Shown piece by piece: positions 46,372-54,148 of a DNA stretch of 64,000 nt (its first letter is position 1; the number at the start of each line of letters is the position of its first letter). This DNA comes from Shewanella insulae (lineage in GTDB: Bacteria; Pseudomonadota; Gammaproteobacteria; Enterobacterales; Shewanellaceae). The stretch lies in assembly GCF_009831655.1 (NCBI RefSeq), contig NZ_WRPA01000001.1, forward strand, positions 124,001 to 188,000, in the 5' to 3' direction. The translations under genes and the position numbers were made by a program. Below the pieces are notes generated by a model, which saw only the letters and a list, made by a program, of their open reading frames with translations, was not told the DNA's origin and made no database searches.

Positions 46372-48306
46372 TCAAGATGATTTACGAACCCGTAAATACC
46401 ACTCAGACAGGAGTCTGACCTGTTTCTTGGTGTAGCCTTTCTCCATCATGCGATTGACAAAGTCGTCGTGTTTACGCTGATCGTCTGTGGAGGTCTTAGT
46501 GTTGAAGGAGATGACTGGCAGGAGATCTTCCGTGTTGGAGAACATCTTCTTCTCGATGACGGTACGTAGCTTCTCATAGCTGGTCCACAGTGGGTTAGAG
46601 CCTTCGTTGTTGGCCCTGGCACGCAGCACGAAGTTGACGATCTCGTTGCGGAAGTCTTTCGGATTACTAATCCCCGCGGGTTTCTCTATCTTCTCGAGTT
46701 CGGCGTTGAGGGCGGCGCGATCGAACAGCTGGCCTGTTTCGGGATCCCGATACTCCTGATCCTGGATCCAGAAGTCAGCGTAGGTGACATAACGGTCGAA
46801 GATGTTTTGACCATACTCCGAATAGGACTCTAGGTAGGCGGTTTGGATCTCTTTGCCGATGAACTCGATATATTTGGGGGTGAGGTAGCCTTTCAAGAAC
46901 TCCATGTAACGCTCGGCCATTTCGGCCGGGAACTGTTCCTGTTCGATCTGGCGTTCCAATACATAGAAGAGGTGTACCGGGTTAGCGGCGATCTCGCTAT
47001 GGTCGAAGTTAAACACCTTAGAGAGGATCTTAAAGGCGAAGCGGGTAGAGAGTCCCTGCATCCCTTCATCTACGCCGGCATAGTCACGATACTCCTGATA
47101 AGACTTTGCCTTAGGATCGGTATCTTTAAGGCTCTCGCCATCATAGACCCGCATCTTAGAGTAAATGGAGGAGTTTTCCGGCGCCTTGATGCGCGACAGC
47201 ACGCTAAATTGCGCCAGGGTCTCCAGGGTATAGGGAGCACATGGCGCCTGAGCCAGTTCTGAGTTGGTGAGCAGTTTCTCGTAGATCTGGATCTCTTCTG
47301 ACACTCTGAGGCAGTAGGGAACTTTCACTATGTATACCCTGTCCAGGAAGGCTTCGTTGGTCTTGTTGTTTCTAAAGCTGGTCCATTCGGACTCGTTGGA
47401 GTGAGCCAAAATGATGCCGTTGAAGGGCAGGGCCGACAGGCCTTCGGTGCCGTTGTAGTTACCCTCCTGGGTGGCTGTCAGCAGGGGATGTAACACCTTG
47501 ATCGGCGCCTTAAACATCTCGACGAACTCCATCAGGCCTTGGTTGGCACGGCATAGAGCGCCGGAATAAGAGTAGGCGTCGGCATCATGTTGGGCATAAT
47601 GCTCAAGCTGGCGAATGTCCACCTTACCCACCAGAGAGGAGATATCCTGATTGTTCTCATCGCCGGGCTCTGTCTTGGCGATTCCCACCTGGTCAAGGAT
47701 TGAGGGGAAGACTTTGACCACCTTGAATTTAGAGATATCGCCTCCAAACTCATGCAGACGTTTCACTGCCCAGGGTGACATGATTGTCTTGAGATAACGC
47801 TCGGGTATCTTGTATTCGTTTTTGAGTAGTTCACCATCTTCCTCTGGATTAAACAGACAGAAGGGATGGTCGTTGACTGGGCTTCGTTGTCCGTTGGCGC
47901 TCAAGACATAGATGGGCACATTCTGCATGAGAGATTTAAGCTTCTCGGCCAGAGAGGACTTACCACCGCCTACAGGGCCGAGCAGGTAGAGGATCTGCTT
48001 TGATTCTTCCAGCCCTTGAGCCGAATGTTTGAGGTAGGCGACTATCTGCTCGATCGAGTCTTCCATACCGTAGAAATCTTTAAAGGCGGGATAGTGAGAG
48101 ATCAGCCTGTTGGAGAAGATACGGCTCAGTACCGGATCCTTAGAAGTATCTATCACCTCGGGTTTGCCGATGGCCGCTAGCAGACGCTCTGCCGCAGATG
48201 CGTAGGCGATTCTGTCTTCTTTACAGATCGCCAGAAACTCTTGCAGTGAATACTCTTCATCTAATTTTTTTTCATAGCGCTGTTGATAATGCTCGAAAAT
48301 GCCCAT
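46372..48306 (-). CDS. prkA: PrkA-type AAA+ serine protein kinase (YeaG)
   Basis: A 644-residue cytoplasmic protein, the same length as E. coli YeaG and highly similar throughout. It has an N-terminal AAA+ domain with Walker A GPVGGGKSS and a C-terminal kinase-like domain. E. coli YeaG autophosphorylates and alters RpoS-linked stress fitness; whether the family acts as kinase, ATPase or protease is still debated. The start at 48306 gives MGIFEHYQQRYEKKLDEE, aligned to E. coli, with a GGGGGTGG ribosome binding site; a longer frame (MSLKTYRW...) has no support. It is the first gene of prkA-yeaH-spoVR, with unusual inverted repeats upstream. Confidence 0.96.
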   Translation of the reverse strand: MGIFEHYQQRYEKKLDEEYSLQEFLAICKEDRIAYASAAERLLAAIGKPEVIDTSKDPVLSRIFSNRLISHYPAFKDFYGMEDSIEQIVAYLKHSAQGLEESKQILYLLGPVGGGKSSLAEKLKSLMQNVPIYVLSANGQRSPVNDHPFCLFNPEEDGELLKNEYKIPERYLKTIMSPWAVKRLHEFGGDISKFKVVKVFPSILDQVGIAKTEPGDENNQDISSLVGKVDIRQLEHYAQHDADAYSYSGALCRANQGLMEFVEMFKAPIKVLHPLLTATQEGNYNGTEGLSALPFNGIILAHSNESEWTSFRNNKTNEAFLDRVYIVKVPYCLRVSEEIQIYEKLLTNSELAQAPCAPYTLETLAQFSVLSRIKAPENSSIYSKMRVYDGESLKDTDPKAKSYQEYRDYAGVDEGMQGLSTRFAFKILSKVFNFDHSEIAANPVHLFYVLERQIEQEQFPAEMAERYMEFLKGYLTPKYIEFIGKEIQTAYLESYSEYGQNIFDRYVTYADFWIQDQEYRDPETGQLFDRAALNAELEKIEKPAGISNPKDFRNEIVNFVLRARANNEGSNPLWTSYEKLRTVIEKKMFSNTEDLLPVISFNTKTSTDDQRKHDDFVNRMMEKGYTKKQVRLLSEWYLRVRKSS

Positions 48307-48497
48307 GTTCCACCCCCTGAAAAGCCAACGATATGTCTTAAGGGACAACTGAAAATCAGTGACCTACTACTAATAATAGTCCTTAAACGAGATCTGGGTA
48401 TCAAAAAAGACAATAAAAACAATGACAAACAGTTGCAAATGCAACTATTGCAACTGTAGCGATACACTGGGTGACTCGAGTGTTCGAAGAGAGAGGT
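48307..48497. promoter_or_regulatory. Upstream region of prkA
   Basis: About 190 bp without a gene that must carry the prkA promoter (minus strand). No classic sigma-70 promoter stands out; the nested TTGCAA repeats at 48429-48457 are the main signal. Confidence 0.45.
48429..48457. repeat. Nested TTGCAA inverted repeats upstream of prkA
   Basis: ACAGTTGCAA at 48429-48438 and TTGCAACTGT at 48448-48457 are perfect 10-bp inverted arms with a 9-nt spacer. The left arm also forms a second palindrome GTTGCA-AA-TGCAAC (48432-48445) with the spacer. Two alternative or cooperative dimer sites are implied, 123-151 bp before the prkA start. Confidence 0.6.
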
Positions 48498-48590
48498 ATG
48501 AAAGTTAGCCCGAGAAATGTGCTAAGCGAGCCGCAAATGAGGGAAGAAATTCAACGGCAGAGAGGAGAGAAAGTAAACCCAGGCGATTAA
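48498..48590 (+). CDS. Possible 30-residue small protein
   Basis: ATG-to-stop frame between prkA and sodB, encoding a charged peptide (begins MKVSPRNVLSEPQ, ends EKVNPGD), preceded by a purine-rich GAAGAGAGAGG. It is hydrophilic, with no membrane helix. I recognise no family. It is opposite in direction to both neighbours. It may be chance; comparative data are needed. Confidence 0.2.
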   Translation: MKVSPRNVLSEPQMREEIQRQRGEKVNPGD

Positions 48591-48630
48591 CTGTATGCCC
48601 CAAGCCAACCATTTACCTTAATTTAAGCAA

Positions 48631-48656
48631 TAAAAAGGAGCCGTGAAGCTCCTTTT
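48631..48656 (-). terminator. Rho-independent terminator after sodB
   Basis: On the minus strand AAAAGGAGC/GCTCCTTTT with a 6-nt loop is followed by TTATT. It lies 20 bp after the sodB stop. Confidence 0.85.
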
Positions 48657-48675
48657 CAAATCTGGTCGAATAAGA

Positions 48676-49260
48676 TTAAGCAGCGAAGTTGCTGTTTACG
48701 AATTCCCAGTTAACCAGATTCCAGAACGCCGCCATGTAATCAGGACGTACGTTACGGTAATCGATGTAGTAGGCGTGCTCCCAAACATCAACAGTCAGAA
48801 GTGGTGTAACACCTTCGTCAGTTAGTGGGGTAGCAGCATTGCTAGTGTTAACGATGGCCAGGCTACCGTCAGCTTTCTTCACTAGCCAAGTCCAAGCGCT
48901 ACCGAAGTTGTTAACGGCTGCGTCGGTGAACTGTGCCTTGAATGCATCGAAAGAACCGAAAGCTGCGTCGATAGCTGCGGCGATCTCGCCAGTTGCAGCG
49001 CCGCCAGCGTTAGGTGCTAAACAGTTCCAGTAGAAGGTATGGTTCCAGATTTGAGCCGCGTTGTTGAAGATGCCACCGGTAGAAGTCTTAACGATCTCTT
49101 CCAGGCTCTTTTCGGCAAGCTCAGTACCTTCAACAAGACCATTTAGTTTCACTACATAGGTGTTGTGATGCTTACCATAGTGGTACTCGATGGTTTCCTG
49201 GGAAATATGGGGCTCGAGTGCGTTCTTCGCATAAGGCAGTGCTGGTAATTCAAAAGCCAT
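48676..49260 (-). CDS. sodB: Superoxide dismutase, Fe type
   Basis: A cytoplasmic enzyme converting superoxide to hydrogen peroxide and oxygen. The 194-residue protein has the four metal ligands in place: His in YHYGKHHNTYV, His in WNHTFYWNCL, and Asp and His in DVWEHAYYIDYRN. The segments AAQIWNHTFYWNCLAP and FGSAWTWLV mark the iron rather than manganese form. The start at 49260 (MAFELPALPYAKNALEP) has GGAG upstream and matches E. coli; a longer frame with an MSKPKK start is not supported. Confidence 0.96.
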   Translation of the reverse strand: MAFELPALPYAKNALEPHISQETIEYHYGKHHNTYVVKLNGLVEGTELAEKSLEEIVKTSTGGIFNNAAQIWNHTFYWNCLAPNAGGAATGEIAAAIDAAFGSFDAFKAQFTDAAVNNFGSAWTWLVKKADGSLAIVNTSNAATPLTDEGVTPLLTVDVWEHAYYIDYRNVRPDYMAAFWNLVNWEFVNSNFAA

Positions 49261-49491
49261 GTTTTTTCTCCATTGACATTCAATTGTCTTTTTAGGTTTG
49301 CTCACAAAGGCACATTCTACCTGATAAAGTTGTGATGTGAATCATTGTTTGTTTGATTTTTTAGATTAATTCAATCGATAAGCTAACTCAGTGAATAACC
49401 CTGAAAAAAGTAGGTTTTCGTTATCCCTGAACCTAGCGTACAATAGGCTAAATTTGTTGACGTGGCTTTGCTGCAAAATTTAGGAAAGAAG

Positions 49492-49842
49492 ATGGACACA
49501 AACGAAACTGTAGAAAAAATCAAACAGCAAATCGCTGAAAATCCTATCATCCTCTACATGAAAGGGTCTCCTAAGCTACCTAGCTGTGGATTTTCTTCGC
49601 AAGTGGCGCAGATCATGATTAACTGCGGTGCTCAATTTGCCTATGTTGATATTTTGCAGCATCCCGATATTCGTGCCGAGCTGCCTAAATACGCTAACTG
49701 GCCAACCTTCCCACAGCTTTGGGTTGAAGGTGAGCTGATTGGTGGTTGCGACATTCTGACCGAAATGTATCAGAAGGGTGAGCTTCAGACCCTAATCGCC
49801 GACACGGCCGCTAAGTACGCTGACCAAGAGGGTGAGGCTTAA
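49492..49842 (+). CDS. grxD: Monothiol glutaredoxin Grx4 (GrxD)
   Basis: CGFS-type glutaredoxin that binds and transfers [2Fe-2S] clusters with BolA partners. The 116-residue protein has the motif PSCGFS with Cys32 and the conserved KGSPKLP, WPTFPQLW and GGCDI glutathione/cluster-binding segments. I start at the ATG at 49492 because AGGAAAG lies just upstream and E. coli GrxD begins equivalently; the upstream in-frame ATG at 49462 would add ten unsupported residues. It is divergent from sodB and closed by a strong terminator. Confidence 0.97.
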   Translation: MDTNETVEKIKQQIAENPIILYMKGSPKLPSCGFSSQVAQIMINCGAQFAYVDILQHPDIRAELPKYANWPTFPQLWVEGELIGGCDILTEMYQKGELQTLIADTAAKYADQEGEA

Positions 49843-49870
49843 TCTTAATTACGCCTTACTATCGGATAAG

Positions 49871-49898
49871 AAAAAGCCCTTCAAGTGAAGGGCTTTTT
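49871..49898. terminator. Bidirectional terminator between grxD and uraA
   Basis: AAAAAGCCCTTC/GAAGGGCTTTTT with loop AAGT, between convergent genes; A and T runs on both sides allow termination in either direction. Confidence 0.93.
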
Positions 49899-49917
49899 TA
49901 TGCTTGATGGCAGGTGG

Positions 49918-51153
49918 TTAAGCTGTTTCTTGTTCGGCGCTATCTTGGGGGTCAGGGAGCAGGAGGTTCATGGTAATGGCTACGATACCGCACAGACTGA
50001 TCCCTGTGAGGCTAAAAGAGCCGATTCCAAATGCCATGCCGCCGATACCGAAGACCAGGGTGACGCCGACGATACAGAGGTTTCTTGGCTCTCCGAGATC
50101 GACATGGTTTTTGATCAGTGAATTCAGGCCCACTGCGGCGATGGAGCCAAATAGTAGACACATGATGCCGCCCATGACGGGGACGGGGATGGTCTGCATC
50201 AGGGCGCCGAGCTTGCCGATAAAGGCCAGCAGAATGGCGGTGATGGCGGTCCAGGTCATGATGGCCGGGTTAAAGGCTTTGGTCAGTGTTACTGCACCCG
50301 TCACCTCGGAGTAAGTGGTGTTCGGTGGGCCGCCGAGTGCCGATGCCGCTATGGTGGCGATGCCGTCGCCGCTTAGGGTACGGTGTAGGCCAGGCTTCTT
50401 CATATAATCTTTGCCGGTGACGTTAGAGATAGCCAGAATGTCGCCGATATGCTCGACCGCCGGGGCGATGGCCACGGGGATCATGAAGGCGATGGCGTGC
50501 CAGTTAAACTCGGGGGCCACAAAGTTAGGCATCGCCAGCCAACTGGCCTGGGCGACCGGGGTAAAATCTACCACACCAAAGATGAGGCTGAGGCCGTAAC
50601 CGACTATGATGCCAGCTAGGATTGGCATCAGCTTAACTATGCCCTTGGCAAAAATCGCAACGGTAATGGTGGTCAGCAGTGAGGCGAGGGAGATGATCAA
50701 GGCGTGTTCGGGATCAACCAGAACCAGGCCGCCATCGCCGCTCTTGCCGAGCGCCATGTTAACGGCCACTGGCGCGAGACCCAGGCCAATCACGATAATC
50801 ACGGGCCCGACGACAACTGGCGGTAACAGACGCTTGATGAAGGCATCCCCCCTAAATTTTACCAGGGTGGCCAGCATCAGATACACACATCCAGCTGCCA
50901 TGAGTCCGCCCATGGTCGCGGGAATGCCCCAGGTCTGTACGCCGTAGAGTATGGGAGCGATAAAGGCAAAGGAGGAGGCGAGGAAGATAGGGACTTGGCG
51001 TTTGGTCACAAGCTGGAAGAGCAAGGTGCCTATGCCGGCGGTAAAGAGGGCGACGTTGGTATCGAGCCCGGTTAACAGCGGCATCAATACCAAAGCGCCA
51101 AAGGCGACAAATAGCATCTGCGCGCCCTGTAGGGGGATTGCTAAACGTTTCAT
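49918..51153 (-). CDS. uraA: Uracil-xanthine permease family (NCS2) transporter
   Basis: An inner-membrane proton symporter for uracil or a related nucleobase. The 411-residue protein shows about 12-14 membrane segments and the NCS2 hallmarks: SSFAFIAPI near TM3 and, in TM8, the AVEHIGDILAISNVTGKD signature with the substrate Glu; GGPPNTTYSE follows in TM10. UraA-like rather than purine-specific is favoured by that signature and by hda being one gene away, as in E. coli. No upp gene accompanies it here. The start at 51153 (MKRLAIPLQGAQML) is chosen over an in-frame start at 51183. Confidence 0.9.
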   Translation of the reverse strand: MKRLAIPLQGAQMLFVAFGALVLMPLLTGLDTNVALFTAGIGTLLFQLVTKRQVPIFLASSFAFIAPILYGVQTWGIPATMGGLMAAGCVYLMLATLVKFRGDAFIKRLLPPVVVGPVIIVIGLGLAPVAVNMALGKSGDGGLVLVDPEHALIISLASLLTTITVAIFAKGIVKLMPILAGIIVGYGLSLIFGVVDFTPVAQASWLAMPNFVAPEFNWHAIAFMIPVAIAPAVEHIGDILAISNVTGKDYMKKPGLHRTLSGDGIATIAASALGGPPNTTYSEVTGAVTLTKAFNPAIMTWTAITAILLAFIGKLGALMQTIPVPVMGGIMCLLFGSIAAVGLNSLIKNHVDLGEPRNLCIVGVTLVFGIGGMAFGIGSFSLTGISLCGIVAITMNLLLPDPQDSAEQETA

Positions 51154-51350
51154 TGTTATTCTCTTTTTATGGCTAAACCGCACAATGTTAACGTCTTGCT
51201 AGTATATTTGCACTTATCTTGATCACATTCTCTTTCTCACCTTGCCAATGCCCTGGAAAAAAGCGAATTTGGCGCCTTTTGCAGACAGGCATGGTTAACG
51301 CTTATGTGTTACACTGCCGCCATTGTATTCGTGAGTAGATAAAGATACGG

Positions 51351-52463
51351 ATGTTTAAGAGTTTTTTTTCTATGGTAATTGTCGGCACCTTATGTGCCGC
51401 GAGCCTTACGGTATCGGCCGTCGAGGTGACCGAGCTGGATAAGAGCGTGATTAAGATCGCCGACCGCAGCCGGCAGGTGAAGAATCAGGCCTTGCAGCAG
51501 GCGATGCAAGAGGTCGTGTTGAAAAACACCGGCGATCGCGAAGTACTCAATGTGCCGCAGGTCAAGCAGGCTATTGCCGCACCGACTGCCTACATTCGTC
51601 AGTTCGGCTATCTGGAACAGGGCGGCGAACAGTATCTGCAGGCGTCATTTGATCACAGCAAGATCATCGGTTTGCTGCGACAAGCCGAGCTACCCGTGTG
51701 GGGCAAGCAGCGTCCCTTGACACTTCTCTGGCTGGTACAGGAAAACGAGGGCAAGCGTGAGCTGCTTAATGACTCATCAATGCTGGAAAGTCGTCGCTTG
51801 ATTTCAGACTTGGCTCAGGCGCGAGGCGTGCCTATGTTATTGCCCATGATGGATCTCGATGATTCGATGGCGATCAGCGTCAATGACGTGAGAGGCATGT
51901 TTGCCGACCAGGTAGCCAAGGCGAGTCAGCGTTATGGCAGTGACTATTTTGTGATGGTCTCTATGGATAACCTGGCCGATGGTTTGGTGAACTTGAAGCT
52001 GGCACTCTATCCGGCGAGCAGCGAGCAGCCATTATTGAGTCCTCTGGCGACGCTATCGACTCAGGTTATGGGGATGGACGCCGCGATGACGGGGATCTTT
52101 GAGGCGATTAGCCAATATTATGTGGCACGTTATGCTATCGCCGATAGTGGCGAGGCCAATACCACTCAGCTCACCTTTGTCGATATCACTGATCGTCAGC
52201 AGCTGTTGGCGATTGAGAAATATCTGCATCAGCTCAGCGCCGTCAAGTCGGTGTCCCTCACTAAGCTTCAGGGGATCACTGCGGAGTTTTCGCTGCAACT
52301 GTTTGGCAGTGAGGAAGATCTGTATCGTTTGATCAGCCTGGAGCCCAAGATCCAGAGTCAGCCACAAACTAACAGCCAGCCAGGAGTCGGCGGCGATGAA
52401 ATGGTCGATCCGTTATCGTCGTCACAGACTCCACGCCAAGAGTATATTTGGCAAGGGCATTAA
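51351..52463 (+). CDS. DUF2066 domain protein, exported
   Basis: A 370-residue protein of unknown function. The signal peptide (FFSMVIVGTLCAASLTVSA) is cleaved near residue 23, so it is likely periplasmic. The DUF2066 region spans most of the rest (RQVKNQALQQAMQEVVLKNTG, then LLWLVQENEG and VYDFVDITDRQQ-like segments), and the C-terminal tail is Gln/Ser-rich and disordered. In Shewanella and Vibrio this family commonly sits directly upstream of hda, as here (about 70 bp). No lipobox or membrane helix is seen beyond the signal. Confidence 0.82.
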   Translation: MFKSFFSMVIVGTLCAASLTVSAVEVTELDKSVIKIADRSRQVKNQALQQAMQEVVLKNTGDREVLNVPQVKQAIAAPTAYIRQFGYLEQGGEQYLQASFDHSKIIGLLRQAELPVWGKQRPLTLLWLVQENEGKRELLNDSSMLESRRLISDLAQARGVPMLLPMMDLDDSMAISVNDVRGMFADQVAKASQRYGSDYFVMVSMDNLADGLVNLKLALYPASSEQPLLSPLATLSTQVMGMDAAMTGIFEAISQYYVARYAIADSGEANTTQLTFVDITDRQQLLAIEKYLHQLSAVKSVSLTKLQGITAEFSLQLFGSEEDLYRLISLEPKIQSQPQTNSQPGVGGDEMVDPLSSSQTPRQEYIWQGH

Positions 52464-52531
52464 GGTAAGCTGGGCGGCATTAAATGGTCGCCCTGGCTTT
52501 AACTCATAAGATTAGATCGAGATCCCTATAC

Positions 52532-53242
52532 GTGTCACCCCATTCACCGGTACAACTCTCTTTACCCGTCTATCTGCCCGATGATGAGACCTTTAACAGT
52601 TACTATCCCGCGGCTGGTAATGACGAGCTGATCCAGAGCCTGCAGGCATGCGCCGAAGGAGATGCCAATAAGGCTGTGTATCTGTGGGGGCCGGTAAAAG
52701 CCGGACGTACACACCTGATGCACGCCACCTGCGCTAGGGCCAACGAGCTCAATCGCAGTAGCTTCTATCTGCCACTGGGTATTCATGCCAGTATTTCCAC
52801 CGAACTGCTCGAGGGGCTAGAGTTGGTCGATCTCGTCTGTATCGATGATATCGATGCCATTGCCGGGCACCCCTTGTGGGAGGAGGCGCTGTTTGACCTC
52901 TATAACCGGGTGGCGGAGCAGAAACGCTGCGCCTTAGTGGTAAGTGCCAGTGCAACCGCCAGCGACGCAGGATTTGCCTTGCCGGATCTCGTGTCTCGGA
53001 TGCAGTGGGGGCTGACCTATCAGCTGCAGCCTATGGCCGATGAGGAGAAGCTGGCGGCGCTCCAACGTCGGGCTGCGATGCGTGGCTTGCAGTTGCCCGA
53101 AGATGTTGGTCGCTTCCTGCTTAATCGTCTGGCGAGGGATCTACGTACCCTGTTCGACGTGCTCGATCGCTTGGACAAGGCCTCTCTGGTACATCAGCGT
53201 AAGCTAACCATTCCCTTCGTGAAAGAGATGCTACGCTTGTAG
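52532..53242 (+). CDS. hda: DnaA regulatory inactivator Hda
   Basis: An AAA+ protein that, with the DNA-loaded beta clamp, stimulates ATP hydrolysis by DnaA to prevent re-initiation. The 236-residue protein begins with the clamp-binding motif QLSLPVYL, essential for the family. AAA+ elements follow: a modified Walker A GPVKAGRTHL, Walker B LVCIDDIDAI and C-terminal RKLTIPFVKEMLRL, as in E. coli. The start is GTG at 52532 (MSPHSPVQLSLP), placing the clamp motif at the N terminus as in E. coli; an in-frame ATG at 52484 would add 16 residues. Neither has a strong Shine-Dalgarno, so the start is uncertain. Confidence 0.92.
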   Translation: MSPHSPVQLSLPVYLPDDETFNSYYPAAGNDELIQSLQACAEGDANKAVYLWGPVKAGRTHLMHATCARANELNRSSFYLPLGIHASISTELLEGLELVDLVCIDDIDAIAGHPLWEEALFDLYNRVAEQKRCALVVSASATASDAGFALPDLVSRMQWGLTYQLQPMADEEKLAALQRRAAMRGLQLPEDVGRFLLNRLARDLRTLFDVLDRLDKASLVHQRKLTIPFVKEMLRL

Positions 53243-53287
53243 CACTTGTTTCGCTGTTAGGGTAAAGAATCACCGAAGATTACCCAT

Positions 53288-53315
53288 AAAAAAGGCACCT
53301 CATGGTGCCTTTTTC
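53288..53315. terminator. Bidirectional terminator between hda and DUF2069 gene
   Basis: AAAAGGCACC/GGTGCCTTTT with loop TCAT, between convergent genes. Confidence 0.92.
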
Positions 53316-53329
53316 GGTATCTGTGTAGG

Positions 53330-53701
53330 CTATTTCTTGCGCTTCTTCAATCCCAGGCCTAATTCCCGGCCACGGATGCGCGCGTAGAAGGGCAGGGTGA
53401 CCATCAAGAGGCTCAACAGCGCCACCTCACAGATGGCGAACGCCAGCGCCGTCTCGGTGACATAGAGCAAGGTCAGGCCATGCAACATGTAGAGACAGAT
53501 GATGAAGCTGGCCCAGGCATAGGTGTAGGGCTGGCCGGTCAAGATCCCCTTAAGCGGTGCCAGTAGGGGCAAGATCCACAGCAGGCTGAAGATCAACGAA
53601 TATTGGCCGGTTAATCCTTGATTGCCAAACCAGGCGGTCATCATAAGTAGCAGCGCCACATAGGCGGCGCGGCTAATTTGGAACAGTGTCTTTGAGCTCA
53701 T
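53330..53701 (-). CDS. DUF2069 family inner-membrane protein
   Basis: A 123-residue integral membrane protein with about four predicted spans (AAYVALLLMMTAWF, LIFSLLWILPLLAPL, ASFIICLYMLHGLTLLYV, FAICEVALLSLLMVTL) and a very basic C terminus (KKRKK), pointing to a cytoplasmic tail. The function is unknown. The ATG at 53701 is chosen over a TTG at 53713. It lies 14 bp behind the ArsC-like gene on the same strand and both probably share a transcript. The conserved neighbourhood (hda, arsC-like, bepA) is common in gammaproteobacteria. Confidence 0.82.
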   Translation of the reverse strand: MSSKTLFQISRAAYVALLLMMTAWFGNQGLTGQYSLIFSLLWILPLLAPLKGILTGQPYTYAWASFIICLYMLHGLTLLYVTETALAFAICEVALLSLLMVTLPFYARIRGRELGLGLKKRKK

Positions 53702-53715
53702 GTCGACTCGCAACC

Positions 53716-54063
53716 TTACAGGATGGCCAGTACGCTTTCTGGGGGTCTACCTATGGCCGCCTTACCATTAGCCAATACGATAGGACGCTCGATCAGCTTA
53801 GGAGTGTCGACCATGGCCTGGATCAGCGTCTCGTCGTCGGTGACTTCGGCAAGGTTCTGTGCCTTGTATTCCTCTTCCTTGGTACGCATCAGCTCACGGG
53901 GGGAGAGGCCCAGTTTTTCTAAGATGCTGCGGATCTCCACCTTAGTCAGTGGTGTCTTAAGGTATTCGATTACTTGGATATCGCAGGCTTTCTCTTCCAG
54001 CAGCGCCAGGGTCTGACGGCTTTTTGAACAGCGAGGGTTATGAATTATGCTTACTTGCGTCAT
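53716..54063 (-). CDS. ArsC-family reductase, YfgD-like
   Basis: A thioredoxin-fold protein of the glutaredoxin-coupled arsenate reductase family. The 115-residue product has the catalytic Cys in IIHNPRCSKSRQTL, the Arg-containing LMRTKEEEYK and the RPIVLANGKAAIGRPPE block. It is closest to E. coli YfgD, which sits by bepA there as here. No arsenical pump or ArsR regulator is near, so arsenate is not established as its substrate. The start at 54063 (MTQVSIIHNPRC) follows the family; an in-frame ATG at 54078 adds five residues. Confidence 0.9.
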   Translation of the reverse strand: MTQVSIIHNPRCSKSRQTLALLEEKACDIQVIEYLKTPLTKVEIRSILEKLGLSPRELMRTKEEEYKAQNLAEVTDDETLIQAMVDTPKLIERPIVLANGKAAIGRPPESVLAIL

Positions 54064-54148
54064 GGCAGTTCTATCCATATCTAGAAATTTGCCGACATTC
54101 TACTGCAAAAGGTGAGCCGAGTCACAGCAAGATGGCCCACCTAACGCC

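Noticed and set aside
53716..54063. Arsenic resistance locus
   Set aside because: Only an ArsC-like YfgD homologue is present; no arsR, arsB or acr3 genes are nearby.
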